A stretch of DNA of 64,000 nucleotides from Thermophagus sp052400625 (GCA_052400625.1 JBQTGH010000014.1), one strand, 5' to 3'; positions 1 through 13,095 are shown, counted from the stretch's first letter. Made by a program: numbers and translations. Notes: a model not told the origin generated them from the sequence alone.

Positions 1-1160
1 AGCCTCATGTTAATATCGGTACTATTGGTCACGTAGACCATGGAAAAACTACTCTGACTGCTGCTATCACAAAAGTGCTGGCGAAACAAGGTTTGTCCGA
101 AATTAAAGATTTTGATGCAATTGATAATGCTCCCGAAGAGAAAGAAAGGGGTATTACTATTAACACATCTCACGTAGAATATCAAACAGAAAACCGTCAC
201 TATGCACACGTTGACTGTCCTGGTCACGCCGACTATGTGAAAAACATGGTGACTGGTGCTGCGCAGATGGACGGAGCGATTCTGGTGGTTGCAGGAACTG
301 ATGGTCCGATGCCCCAAACTCGTGAACACATCTTGTTGGCTCGTCAGGTTAACGTACCCAAAATTGTTGTTTTCCTCAACAAAGTGGATATGGTTGATGA
401 CGAAGAACTTCTCGAACTGGTAGAAATGGAAGTTCGTGATCTTTTGAGTTTCTATGAATTTGACGGTGATAATACACCCATTATAAAAGGTTCTGCACTT
501 GGAGCATTGGAAGGTGATGAGAAGTGGGAGGCTAAAATCATGGATCTGATGAAAGCTGTTGATGAGTGGATTCCGCTTCCTCCTCGTGATAATGAGAAAC
601 CGTTCCTGATGCCTGTAGAGGACATCTTTTCTATTACTGGTCGTGGAACAGTTGCCACTGGCCGTATTGAAACTGGTGTAATCCATACTGGTGACGAAAT
701 GGAAATTATTGGTCTTGGTGCAGAAGGAAAGAAAACCGTATGTACTGGGGTTGAAATGTTCCGTAAGATTCTGGACGAAGGACAAGCCGGTGACAACGTA
801 GGTTTGTTGTTACGTGGGGTTGATAAGAAGGAGATTAAAAGAGGAATGGTATTGGCTAAGCCCGGATCAATTACTCCTCACACTAAATTTAAAGCTGAGG
901 TTTACGTATTGAAAAAAGAAGAAGGTGGTCGTCATACCCCATTCCATAATAAGTATCGTCCTCAATTCTATTTGCGTACTTTGGACGTAACAGGTGAAAT
1001 TTCTTTGCCTGAAGGGACTGAAATGGTTATGCCTGGTGATAACGTTACTATTACTGTATCATTGATCTATCCTGTTGCATTGAATGTAGGTCTGCGTTTC
1101 GCTATTCGTGAAGGTGGTCGTACCGTAGGTGCCGGTCAGGTTACTGAAATTGTAGAGTAA
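1..1160 (+). CDS. tuf: Elongation factor Tu (5' partial)
   Basis: GTPase that carries aminoacyl-tRNA to the ribosomal A site in the cytoplasm. The gene is cut by the left edge: the reading frame is already open at base 3, where the G1 P-loop region (GHVDHGKTT) follows at once, so only about the first ten residues are missing. The G3 motif DCPGHADY and the G4 motif NKVD follow, then domains 2 and 3 through to the TAA at 1158-1160. About 385 of roughly 395 residues are present. tRNA-Trp and secE follow directly, the usual Bacteroidota arrangement. Nothing is unusual in the visible part. Confidence 0.98.
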   Translation, partial: PHVNIGTIGHVDHGKTTLTAAITKVLAKQGLSEIKDFDAIDNAPEEKERGITINTSHVEYQTENRHYAHVDCPGHADYVKNMVTGAAQMDGAILVVAGTDGPMPQTREHILLARQVNVPKIVVFLNKVDMVDDEELLELVEMEVRDLLSFYEFDGDNTPIIKGSALGALEGDEKWEAKIMDLMKAVDEWIPLPPRDNEKPFLMPVEDIFSITGRGTVATGRIETGVIHTGDEMEIIGLGAEGKKTVCTGVEMFRKILDEGQAGDNVGLLLRGVDKKEIKRGMVLAKPGSITPHTKFKAEVYVLKKEEGGRHTPFHNKYRPQFYLRTLDVTGEISLPEGTEMVMPGDNVTITVSLIYPVALNVGLRFAIREGGRTVGAGQVTEIVE

Positions 1161-1177
1161 TAACGAAATATGATATA

Positions 1178-1209
1178 GGGTAGGGCAGTCCTAAGGTCTG
1201 CTCTTTCCC
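1178..1209 (+). other. Hairpin between tuf and tRNA-Trp
   Basis: A stem of GGG + AGGGCAG pairs with CTGCTCT + CCC, including one G-U pair and a small bulge, just before the tRNA. It has no proper U tract, so a role in transcript processing or partial attenuation at the mRNA/tRNA junction is more likely than full termination. This is inference from pairing only. Confidence 0.35.
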
Positions 1210-1215
1210 TTGAAT

Positions 1216-1288
1216 ACGGGTGTAGCTCAGTTGGTAGAGCACTGGTCTCCAAAACCAGGTGTCGGGAGTTCGAGTCTCTCCTCCCGTG
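1216..1288 (+). tRNA. tRNA-Trp (anticodon CCA)
   Basis: A 73-nt cloverleaf can be drawn: a 7-bp acceptor stem with one T-T mismatch at 6-67, D-arm GCTC/GAGC, anticodon stem CTGGT/ACCAG enclosing the loop CTCCAAA with anticodon CCA, and a T-arm with the TTCGAGT loop. The discriminator base is G, and the 3' terminal CCA is not encoded in full. Its place between tuf and secE is the conserved position for tRNA-Trp in many bacteria, and it is probably cut from the tuf-secE transcript. Confidence 0.97.
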
Positions 1289-1335
1289 CAAAAGTGAAAT
1301 TACCGGTTAGAGCAGTAAAAAGTACAAGCTAAAGC

Positions 1336-1530
1336 ATGGAAAAGATAAAGGCCTATTTAAAAGATGTTCATCACGAATTAATTAATAAGACTTCGTGGCC
1401 AACATGGTCAGAATTGCAGAATAGCGCTATCGTTGTGATGATTGCCTCAGTGATTATTGCAGCTGTGGTATATCTGATGGATTTTTCTTTTGACCACTTG
1501 TTACAGTGGATTTATGAACAATTTTATTAG
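1336..1530 (+). CDS. secE: Preprotein translocase subunit SecE
   Basis: Small essential membrane subunit of the SecYEG translocon, which clamps SecY. It has 64 residues: an amphipathic cytoplasmic stretch (KDVHHELINKTSWPTWSEL, the SecE family signature) followed by one transmembrane helix (about residues 29-49). This is the short single-span form usual outside enterobacteria. It starts at ATG 1336 and is followed 24 nt later by nusG, the near-universal secE-nusG pair. Confidence 0.96.
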   Translation: MEKIKAYLKDVHHELINKTSWPTWSELQNSAIVVMIASVIIAAVVYLMDFSFDHLLQWIYEQFY

Positions 1531-1554
1531 TAAGGAAAGAAGGAACAAGTACCA

Positions 1555-2097
1555 ATGAGTGAAGAAATCCAGAAGAAATGGTACGTAGTCCGGGCAGTAA
1601 CTGGAAAGGAAAAAAAGGCCAAAGAATTTATTGAGAGGGAAATTGCCAGTAAAAATCTTCAGGACTATGTCAGCCAAGTTTTAATCCCTACCGAGAGAGT
1701 GTTTCAGATACGTAATGGGAAAAAAATTAGTAAAGAAAGAAATTATTATCCCGGATATGTATTTGTAGAAGCTGCCCTGGTTGGTGAAATTCCTCATATC
1801 CTTAAAAATATTACACATGTAATAGGTTTTCTGGGAGGTGATCATCCTACGCCAATGCGCGAATCAGAGGTGAATCGAATGTTAGGGAAGGTTGATGAAT
1901 TGATCGAAAACGAAGAAGAAATTAACAATCCTTTCTATGTGGGAGAAACTGTGAAAGTGGTTGATGGACCGTTTAATGGCTTTAATGGCGTAATTGAGGA
2001 AGTAAATGAAGAGAAACGAAAGCTAAAAGTAATGGTCAAAATTTTCGGGAGAAAAACACCTCTTGAGTTAAGCTTTTTACAGGTCGTTAAAGAGTAA
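1555..2097 (+). CDS. nusG: Transcription termination/antitermination factor NusG
   Basis: RNA polymerase-associated elongation factor that binds the clamp through its N-terminal NGN domain and couples transcription to Rho or the ribosome through its C-terminal KOW domain. The NGN start (KKWYVVRAVTGKEKKAKEFI) and the KOW segment (VKVVDGPFNGFNGVIEEV, about residues 130-147) are clear. At 180 residues it is a normal length for NusG without insertions. The sequence AAGGAAAGAAGGAA upstream of ATG 1555 is a weak purine-rich ribosome-binding region. It lies between secE and rplK. Confidence 0.97.
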   Translation: MSEEIQKKWYVVRAVTGKEKKAKEFIEREIASKNLQDYVSQVLIPTERVFQIRNGKKISKERNYYPGYVFVEAALVGEIPHILKNITHVIGFLGGDHPTPMRESEVNRMLGKVDELIENEEEINNPFYVGETVKVVDGPFNGFNGVIEEVNEEKRKLKVMVKIFGRKTPLELSFLQVVKE

Positions 2098-2126
2098 AAT
2101 TTTTCTCATTGAGTAGTAATGCTTCC

Positions 2127-2150
2127 AAGGTGATTTTTAAGAATTACCTT
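2127..2150 (+). promoter_or_regulatory. Leader hairpin upstream of rplK
   Basis: AAGGTGATT pairs with AATTACCTT (one G-U) around a 6-nt loop in the 123-nt nusG-rplK spacer. In many bacteria L1 represses its own operon by binding a structured leader ahead of rplK, so this is a candidate for such a site. No base-by-base match to the 23S rRNA L1 site was shown, so the role is inferred from position. Confidence 0.3.
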
Positions 2151-2220
2151 ATACCAATGAAACTAGATTTTATTTCTTGATAGACCGATTTATTAATAAC
2201 CAATATCATGAATTGCTACA

Positions 2221-2664
2221 ATGGCTAAAGAAGTAGAAACTTTAATCAAACTTCAGATTAGAGGTGGTGCAGCAAATCCTTCACCCCCTGTTGGGCCCGC
2301 GTTAGGCGCAAAAGGGGTGAACATTATGGAATTCTGTAAGCAATTCAACGCTCGCACGCAGGATAAAGCTGGTAAAGTATTACCGGTTGTTATTACTGTT
2401 TATAAGGATAAATCCTTTGATTTTGTCGTCAAAACTCCTCCGGCTGCAGTGCAGTTGATGGAAGCTGCCAAAATAAAATCAGGATCTGCTGAGCCAAACC
2501 GTAAAAAGGTGGCATCGGTAACCTGGGAACAAGTTAAGGCAATTGCTGAAGACAAAATGAGCGACTTGAATTGTTTTACTGTCGATTCTGCAATGAGGAT
2601 GATTGCTGGCACAGCCAGAAGTATGGGAATCACTGTTGATGGTGATTTTCCGGTTAACCATTAA
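2221..2664 (+). CDS. rplK: 50S ribosomal protein L11
   Basis: Component of the GTPase-associated centre of the large subunit, binding the 23S rRNA thiostrepton loop and L10-L12. The N-terminal domain has the proline-rich family segment (NPSPPVGPALGAKGVNIMEF, residues 20-39), and the C-terminal rRNA-binding domain ends with AGTARSMGITVDG. At 147 residues it is slightly longer than the E. coli protein (142). It starts at ATG 2221 and is followed after 15 nt by rplA, the classical L11-L1 pair. Confidence 0.97.
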   Translation: MAKEVETLIKLQIRGGAANPSPPVGPALGAKGVNIMEFCKQFNARTQDKAGKVLPVVITVYKDKSFDFVVKTPPAAVQLMEAAKIKSGSAEPNRKKVASVTWEQVKAIAEDKMSDLNCFTVDSAMRMIAGTARSMGITVDGDFPVNH

Positions 2665-2679
2665 AATCCGTTTGCAACA

Positions 2680-3378
2680 ATGACAAAAAAACTAACAAAG
2701 AATAGAAAGTTTGCGTTAGAAAAAATCGATGCCGGAAAGCAATATCCCATTGAAGAAGCTGCCAAATTGGTGAAGGAGATCACAACTACCAAGTTTGATG
2801 CATCTGTTGATATTGATATCCGACTGGGAGTTGATCCCCGAAAAGCCAATCAAATGGTACGTGGCGTGGTAACGCTTCCTAATGGCACCGGAAAAGAAAC
2901 TCGAGTCTTGGTTTTATGTACTCCCGATAAGGAGGATGAAGCCAAAGCTGCAGGTGCTGACTATGTTGGTCTGGATGAATATATTGAAAAGATCAAGGAA
3001 GGTTGGCTGGATATGGATGTCATTATTACTATGCCTAGTGTAATGGCTAAAATTGGGGCGTTGGGTCGTATTTTAGGACCTAGAGGATTAATGCCTAACC
3101 CCAAGAGTGGTACTGTTACCATGGATATTGCTAAAGCCGTGAGTGAAGTAAAGGCTGGAAAAATTGACTTTAAAGTAGATAAATTTGGCATCGTCCATTC
3201 TACTGTTGGTAAGGTCTCTTTTACTCCTGAAAAGCTCGCTGAAAATGTGCGTGAATTTGTAGGTATGATTCAAAAGCTGAAACCTTCATCAGCTAAAGGA
3301 ACCTACATTAAGAGCATTGCGCTCTCCAGTACCATGAGTCCCGGTATTCGTATTGAACCCAAGTCGGTTGAGGTTTAA
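2680..3378 (+). CDS. rplA: 50S ribosomal protein L1
   Basis: Primary 23S rRNA-binding protein of the L1 stalk, which helps move deacylated tRNA from the E site, and in many bacteria a repressor of the rplKA transcript. The 232-residue product is full length. The family signature around GALGRILGPRGLMPNPKSGT (about residues 126-145) is intact. ATG 2680 lies 15 nt after rplK. rplJ follows after only 31 nt, so there is no room for a standard L10-type leader between them. Confidence 0.97.
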   Translation: MTKKLTKNRKFALEKIDAGKQYPIEEAAKLVKEITTTKFDASVDIDIRLGVDPRKANQMVRGVVTLPNGTGKETRVLVLCTPDKEDEAKAAGADYVGLDEYIEKIKEGWLDMDVIITMPSVMAKIGALGRILGPRGLMPNPKSGTVTMDIAKAVSEVKAGKIDFKVDKFGIVHSTVGKVSFTPEKLAENVREFVGMIQKLKPSSAKGTYIKSIALSSTMSPGIRIEPKSVEV

Positions 3379-3409
3379 ATTTAATGTTAACTGAAGAGTA
3401 TTAGGAATC

Positions 3410-3931
3410 ATGAAAAAGACAGATAAAAGCGCACTTATTAAAGAGCTATCGGAAAAAATCAATGAGTATAATCACTTTTATGTGACTGATACTCTTGGTT
3501 TGGATGCCGCTCAAACCAGCGATTTGCGTCGTGAGTGCTTCAGTAAAGATGTCAAAATGGTGATGGTTAAAAACACACTGTTTAAATTGGCGCTGGAGCA
3601 AAGCGATAAAAAGGTTGAGGGGATTGATGAAGCCTTTAAAGGAACTTCAGCTGTTCTTTTCTGTAACACAGGAAATGTTCCTGCCAAATTGATCAAAAAT
3701 TTTCAAAAAGGAACCGGTGAACTTCCCCTTTTTAAGGGAGCATACGTTGAAGAGTCGGTTTATGTAGGCAGTGATCAGCTGGAAGTACTTACTAAAATTA
3801 AGTCTAAAGAAGAATTGTTGGGAGAGGTTATTGGTCTTCTGCAGTCACCTGCGAAGAATGTTATTTCCGCCCTTCAGTCCGGTGGAACTAAAATCCACGG
3901 GATTCTTCAAACACTTAGTGAAAAGGAATAA
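3410..3931 (+). CDS. rplJ: 50S ribosomal protein L10
   Basis: Base of the L7/L12 stalk: its N-terminal domain binds 23S rRNA and L11, and its C-terminal helix carries L12 dimers. The 173-residue length is normal. Recognisable segments are FYVTDTLGLDAAQTSDLRRE near the N terminus and VKNTLFKLAL around residue 55, with the L12-binding helix at the end. It lies directly between rplA and rplL, and no large leader structure is present upstream. Confidence 0.95.
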   Translation: MKKTDKSALIKELSEKINEYNHFYVTDTLGLDAAQTSDLRRECFSKDVKMVMVKNTLFKLALEQSDKKVEGIDEAFKGTSAVLFCNTGNVPAKLIKNFQKGTGELPLFKGAYVEESVYVGSDQLEVLTKIKSKEELLGEVIGLLQSPAKNVISALQSGGTKIHGILQTLSEKE

Positions 3932-3973
3932 TTTTTTACAAACTGAAATTGAAATTTTTTAATACCTAAGACA

Positions 3974-4351
3974 ATGGCAGATATTAAGAAACTTGCAGAA
4001 GAATTAGTAAATTTGACTGTAAAAGAAGTAAATGAACTTGCAGATATTTTAAAAGAAGAATATGGAATTGAACCTGCTGCTGCAGCTGTAGCCGTTGCTG
4101 GTGGTGCTGCTGGTGGTGAAGAAGGTGGCGCTGCTGAACAAAGTGAATTTGATGTTATCCTGAAGTCTCCAGGTGGTTCTAAACTGGCCATCGTAAAATT
4201 GGTTAAAGAAGTAACCGGTGTTGGTCTGAAGGAAGCTAAAGAGCTTGTAGATAAAGCACCTGCTCCAATCAAAGAAAAAGTCTCTAAAGAAGAAGCTGAA
4301 AGTCTTAAAACTCAATTAGAAGAAGCTGGAGCGGAAGTTGAACTTAAGTAA
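3974..4351 (+). CDS. rplL: 50S ribosomal protein L7/L12
   Basis: Multicopy stalk protein that recruits translational GTPases. At 125 residues it has the three usual parts: an N-terminal dimerisation helix, an Ala/Gly-rich hinge (about residues 34-54) and a C-terminal globular domain with GVGLKEAKELVDKAP (about residues 83-97). It is the last ribosomal gene before an attenuator-like hairpin, which probably lowers rpoBC expression relative to the abundant L12. Confidence 0.97.
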   Translation: MADIKKLAEELVNLTVKEVNELADILKEEYGIEPAAAAVAVAGGAAGGEEGGAAEQSEFDVILKSPGGSKLAIVKLVKEVTGVGLKEAKELVDKAPAPIKEKVSKEEAESLKTQLEEAGAEVELK

Positions 4352-4381
4352 TCAGGACAAATTTACCTGGAATATGGTTAC

Positions 4382-4418
4382 GGTTTAGGAACTCATTTAT
4401 GAGATCCTAAACCTTTTT
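4382..4418 (+). terminator. Attenuator-like hairpin between rplL and rpoB
   Basis: GGTTTAGGA (4382-4390) pairs perfectly with TCCTAAACC (4405-4413). Inside it a second perfect arm, CTCAT/ATGAG, is separated from the first by one A-A mismatch, giving about 14 bp capped by a two-base loop. Five U residues follow. By form this is an intrinsic terminator, but essential rpoB follows 38 nt later, so partial termination is expected. An attenuator at this junction is established in E. coli; the equivalence here is inferred. Confidence 0.75.
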
Positions 4419-4455
4419 ATGCTTATATGTTTAAGTTCAAATAATTTGTTGATAG

Positions 4456-7400
4456 ATGACTCCAATTACTACCGAAAGGATAAGCTTTGCTTCCATTAAA
4501 AACCAGTTGGATTATCCCGATCTCCTGGAAATCCAATTGAAATCTTTCCGTGAATTTTTTCAAATGGGTACAACCCCGGAGGAAAGGAAAAATGAGGGGT
4601 TATGGCAGGTTTTTATGGAGAATTTCCCCATTACCGATACTCGGAACAATTTCGTTCTGGAGTTTCTGGATTATGCAGTGGATCCGCCCCGCTATACCAT
4701 TGAAGAATGCATTGAAAGAGGGTTGACTTATTGTGTCCCTCTGAAAGCTAAATTGAAATTATATTGTACCGATCCTGAACACGAGGATTTTGACACTGTC
4801 GTGCAAGACGTTTATTTGGGTACAGTTCCCTATATGACCGACAAAGGCAGCTTTATTATTAATGGAGCTGAGCGTGTTATTGTTTCACAATTACATAGGT
4901 CACCTGGCGTATTTTTTGGCCAGAGCGTGCATGCCAATGGTACCAAGCTTTATTCTGCCCGTATTATTCCATTTAAGGGTTCATGGATCGAATTTGCTAC
5001 TGATATCAACAATGTTATGTATGCATACATTGACCGGAAGAAGAAATTACCGGTTACAACATTGTTGCGTGCTATTGGATATGAAAGTGATAAAGATGTT
5101 CTAGAGATTTTTGGCCTAGCCGATGAAATTAAAGTTTCAAAAGCTGCTTTGAAAAAAGTAGTTGGCAGGAAGTTGGCCGCCCGGGTATTGAAAACATGGA
5201 TTGAAGACTTTGTGGATGAAGATACAGGGGAGGTGGTTTCAATTGAACGAAACGAAGTTATTATAGACCGGGAAACTGTTCTTGAAGATGAACATATTGA
5301 AGAAATTATTGATTCCGGTGCAAAGACTATTCTTCTTCATAAAGAAGATCAAAACCTTTCGGATTATGCCATAATATACAATACGCTTCAGAAAGATCCA
5401 TGTAACTCTGAAAAAGAAGCGGTTGTTCACATCTATAGACAATTACGTAATGCAGAGCCCCCGGATGAAGCCACTGCACGGGATGTTATTGATAAATTAT
5501 TCTTCTCGGATAAACGCTACGACTTGGGGGATGTGGGAAGATATCGGCTGAATAAAAAGCTCAATCTAAATATTGATTTGGATACCAAGGTGCTTACTCG
5601 TGACGATATGATCGCCATTATTAAGTACCTTATTGAGCTGATTAATTCTAAAACGGAAGTGGATGATATCGACCACCTGAGTAACCGGAGAGTACGTACT
5701 GTTGGAGAACAAATGGCCAACCAGTTTGGCGTTGGTTTGGCACGTATGGCTCGTACCATTCGGGAACGAATGAATGTTAGAGATAATGAGGTGTTTACTC
5801 CAATCGATTTGATTAATAGCAAGACGCTTTCGTCTGTTATTAATAGTTTCTTTGGAACCAATGCATTGTCTCAGTTTATGGATCAAACCAATCCATTGGC
5901 AGAGATTACTCACAAGCGAAGAATGTCAGCTCTTGGTCCTGGTGGATTGTCACGTGAAAGAGCCGGGTTTGAGGTTCGGGATGTCCATTATACTCACTAT
6001 GGGCGACTTTGTCCTATTGAAACGCCGGAAGGACCTAATATTGGTTTGATTTCATCACTTTGCGTATTTGCAAAAGTTAATAGTCTTGGGTTTATTGAAA
6101 CGCCATATCGTAAGGTAGAAAGCAGTAGAGTGGATCTTTCCGGAGATGGAGTTTACTATCTTACTGCTGAAGAGGAAGAAGCTAAAACTATTGCGCAGGC
6201 AAATGCACCACTCGATGATGAAGGTAATTTTATTAATAATAAAGTTAAAGCTCGTCATGATGGTGATTTTCCTTTAATTGATAAGGAAGAAATTGATTTG
6301 ATGGACGTAGCGCCGAATCAGATTGCGTCTGTTGCTGCGTCACTCATTCCTTTCTTGGAACACGATGATGCTAACCGTGCCTTGATGGGATCCAATATGA
6401 TGCGTCAAGCAGTGCCTTTGTTGCGTCCTGAGGCTCCTATCGTTGGAACAGGCTTGGAAGGAAAGCTTATCAGAGATTCCCGGACGCAAGTTGTATCTGA
6501 AGGATATGGCGTTGTCGAATATGTGGATGCCAAGGAAATTGTGGTTCGATATGATCTTACGGAAGAGGAAAGATTTGTAAGTTTTGAACCCGAAACAAAG
6601 AGATATAATCTTATAAAATACCAAAAAACTAATCAGAGTACCTGCGTCAATATGAAACCTTTGGTTAAAAAGGGCGACCGGATTGCTCCGGGGCAAATCC
6701 TTACCGAAGGTTATTCAACTGAGAATGGGGAGTTGGCACTTGGGCGCAACTTGAAAGTGGCGTTTATGCCTTGGAAAGGATACAACTTTGAGGATGCTAT
6801 TGTTATTTCCGAAAAGTTGGTGCGAGATGATATCTTTACCTCAGTACATATAGATGAGTATTCTCTTGAGGTGAGGGATACCAAACGTGGTTTGGAAGAG
6901 CTGACTGCAGATATTCCCAATGTTAGTGAAGAAGCTACCAAGGAACTGGATGAAAATGGACTTATTCGGGTGGGTGCTCGTGTTAAGCCCGGGGATATTT
7001 TAATAGGAAAAATTACCCCCAAAGGGGAGAGTGACCCTACACCTGAAGAAAAGCTGCTGAGAGCTATTTTTGGCGAAAAAGCTGGAGATGTAAAGGATGC
7101 TTCTCTGAAAGCATCGCCTTCCTTATCCGGTGTGGTTATTGATAAAAAATTGTTCTCTCGTGTAATCAAGGATCGTAAGAATCGCGTGAGTGATAAAGCC
7201 GCACTTGCCAAAATTGATGAAGAATTTAATCGGGCTGCCGAAGGGTTAAAGGGACGATTGGTTGATAAATTGTTCTCTTTAATTAATGGAAAAACCAGCC
7301 AAGGTGTTAAGGATTATTTAGGGGTTGATTTAATTTCAAAAGGAACTAAATTTACTCAGAAGATTCTTCAGGAATTGGATTATAATGCGGTAAATCCTAA

Positions 7401-8265
7401 TAAGTGGACTACTGACAAGGAAAAGAATGAGCTCATTCAAAAGGTAATTCATAATTACCGGATGAAATATAAAGAGCTTGAAGCTAAGGAAAAAAGGCAA
7501 AAGTATAATCTTACAATAGGGGATGAACTCCCTGCAGGAATTGTTCAGTTGGCCAAAGTTTACATTGCCAAGAAACGGAAAATTACTGTTGGAGATAAAA
7601 TGGCCGGTCGACACGGGAATAAGGGGATTGTTTCCAGGATAGTCCGGCAAGAGGATATGCCTTTCCTTGAAGATGGAACACCGGTCGACATTGTCCTGAA
7701 TCCATTGGGGGTACCCTCACGGATGAACCTTGGACAGATTTATGAGACCGTGCTGGGATGGGCTGGTGAGGTTCTTGGGGTGAAATTTGCTACACCAATT
7801 TTCGATGGGGCAAGTAACGAAGATATCTTGGATTGGACCAGAAAAGCTGGTTTACCTGATTTCGGAAAGACTTACCTTTATGATGGTGGTACCGGTGAAA
7901 AATTCCACCAGCCAGCGACGGTAGGTATCATTTATATGTTGAAATTGGGACACATGGTAGAGGATAAAATGCATGCTCGCTCTATCGGACCTTATTCTCT
8001 GATTACTCAGCAGCCGTTGGGTGGTAAAGCACAGTTCGGTGGTCAAAGGTTTGGTGAAATGGAAGTATGGGCACTCGAAGCATTTGGTGCTTCCCATATT
8101 CTTCAGGAAATCCTTACTGTCAAATCAGATGATGTTGTGGGACGAGCCAAAGCATACGAGTCTATCGTTAAGGGAGACCCCCTTCCAATGCCTGGAATTC
8201 CCGAATCGCTCAATGTATTGCTCCATGAAATGCGTGGTCTTGGATTGAGTGTGAATCTTGAATAG
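4456..8265 (+). CDS. rpoB: DNA-directed RNA polymerase subunit beta
   Basis: Second-largest catalytic subunit of RNA polymerase, 1269 residues. The rifampicin-binding region (about residues 466-500) has LSQFMDQTNPLAEITHKRRM followed by SALGPGG, with the residues usual in sensitive enzymes. Further conserved blocks are GRLCPIETPEGPNIGLI, the lysine-bearing GDKMAGRHGNKGIVS and, near the C terminus, GGKAQFGGQRFGEMEVWALE. It starts at ATG 4456, 104 nt after rplL and downstream of the attenuator-like hairpin. rpoC follows after 75 nt. Confidence 0.99.
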   Translation: MTPITTERISFASIKNQLDYPDLLEIQLKSFREFFQMGTTPEERKNEGLWQVFMENFPITDTRNNFVLEFLDYAVDPPRYTIEECIERGLTYCVPLKAKLKLYCTDPEHEDFDTVVQDVYLGTVPYMTDKGSFIINGAERVIVSQLHRSPGVFFGQSVHANGTKLYSARIIPFKGSWIEFATDINNVMYAYIDRKKKLPVTTLLRAIGYESDKDVLEIFGLADEIKVSKAALKKVVGRKLAARVLKTWIEDFVDEDTGEVVSIERNEVIIDRETVLEDEHIEEIIDSGAKTILLHKEDQNLSDYAIIYNTLQKDPCNSEKEAVVHIYRQLRNAEPPDEATARDVIDKLFFSDKRYDLGDVGRYRLNKKLNLNIDLDTKVLTRDDMIAIIKYLIELINSKTEVDDIDHLSNRRVRTVGEQMANQFGVGLARMARTIRERMNVRDNEVFTPIDLINSKTLSSVINSFFGTNALSQFMDQTNPLAEITHKRRMSALGPGGLSRERAGFEVRDVHYTHYGRLCPIETPEGPNIGLISSLCVFAKVNSLGFIETPYRKVESSRVDLSGDGVYYLTAEEEEAKTIAQANAPLDDEGNFINNKVKARHDGDFPLIDKEEIDLMDVAPNQIASVAASLIPFLEHDDANRALMGSNMMRQAVPLLRPEAPIVGTGLEGKLIRDSRTQVVSEGYGVVEYVDAKEIVVRYDLTEEERFVSFEPETKRYNLIKYQKTNQSTCVNMKPLVKKGDRIAPGQILTEGYSTENGELALGRNLKVAFMPWKGYNFEDAIVISEKLVRDDIFTSVHIDEYSLEVRDTKRGLEELTADIPNVSEEATKELDENGLIRVGARVKPGDILIGKITPKGESDPTPEEKLLRAIFGEKAGDVKDASLKASPSLSGVVIDKKLFSRVIKDRKNRVSDKAALAKIDEEFNRAAEGLKGRLVDKLFSLINGKTSQGVKDYLGVDLISKGTKFTQKILQELDYNAVNPNKWTTDKEKNELIQKVIHNYRMKYKELEAKEKRQKYNLTIGDELPAGIVQLAKVYIAKKRKITVGDKMAGRHGNKGIVSRIVRQEDMPFLEDGTPVDIVLNPLGVPSRMNLGQIYETVLGWAGEVLGVKFATPIFDGASNEDILDWTRKAGLPDFGKTYLYDGGTGEKFHQPATVGIIYMLKLGHMVEDKMHARSIGPYSLITQQPLGGKAQFGGQRFGEMEVWALEAFGASHILQEILTVKSDDVVGRAKAYESIVKGDPLPMPGIPESLNVLLHEMRGLGLSVNLE

Positions 8266-8274
8266 TACGCCGGC

Positions 8275-8300
8275 AGTGCATGGTTAACAGGCCATGCACT
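8275..8300 (+). other. Perfect hairpin between rpoB and rpoC
   Basis: AGTGCATGG (8275-8283) and CCATGCACT (8292-8300) form a perfect 9-bp stem with an 8-nt loop in the 75-nt rpoB-rpoC spacer. Only a weak pyrimidine stretch follows, so it resembles an RNA processing or stability element more than a terminator. Confidence 0.45.
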
Positions 8301-8340
8301 ATGCCTCTTTTAGTTTTAAATTTCTAATACTCGGCTATAT

Positions 8341-12618
<4,278 letters not shown>

Positions 12619-12648
12619 ATCGGATTTTAACTGATAAGTAATTTAAAA

Positions 12649-12684
12649 AAAGCGCGGTTTCCTTTAGGGAGCCGCGCTTTTATT
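12649..12684 (+). terminator. Rho-independent terminator after rpoC
   Basis: AAAGCGCGG and CCGCGCTTT form a perfect 9-bp GC-rich stem with a 14-nt loop, followed by a short U run. It lies 30 nt after the rpoC stop codon and closes the tuf-rpoC block. Confidence 0.9.
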
Positions 12685-12765
12685 GTATCCTACAGATAGG
12701 GGAATTCATCCAAAATCAATATCTTTAACCTGTTTTATGTAAAAAATCTTATAAAGCTTTACATT

Positions 12766-13095
12766 ATGGACGATTCAAATAATAATAAAAAAGGTCAAAT
12801 GAAGATTGAACTGAATCCCGATGTTGCACAAGGGATCTATTCCAATCTTGCTATCATTAGCCATTCTCCTTCCGAATTTGTGATTGATTTTGCACGCATT
12901 ATGCCCGGCATCCCTAAGGCCTCGGTGAAGTCCAGAATAGTACTAACTCCGGAACATGCGAAGCGTTTACTTCAAGCGTTGAGCGATAATGTGGCCAGAT
13001 TTGAGGAGATTTATGGGACAATCAAAAATATTGGAGCTAATAATGATCAGGGTGGTTTCCCGCCTATGAGTTTTGGACCTGCTGGTCAGGCATAA
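12766..13095 (+). CDS. DUF3467 family protein
   Basis: Small cytoplasmic protein of 109 residues, recognised as DUF3467 from the core YSNLAIISHSPSEFVIDFARI and the following ARIMPG...KSRIVLTPEHAKRLLQAL. This gene commonly sits directly downstream of rpoC in Bacteroidota, as here. Its function is unknown. It has no signal peptide or membrane segment. The C terminus is Gly/Pro-rich and probably disordered. The terminator between it and rpoC implies its own promoter, which was not identified. Confidence 0.85.
   Translation: MDDSNNNKKGQMKIELNPDVAQGIYSNLAIISHSPSEFVIDFARIMPGIPKASVKSRIVLTPEHAKRLLQALSDNVARFEEIYGTIKNIGANNDQGGFPPMSFGPAGQA

Noticed and set aside
452..796. Antisense frames over tuf, rpoB, rpoC and other conserved genes
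   Set aside because: They are mirror frames of strongly conserved coding sequence with no features of their own.
5851..5960. Rifampicin-resistance substitutions in RpoB
   Set aside because: The residues usually altered in resistant mutants are present in their normal form in the rifampicin-binding region.
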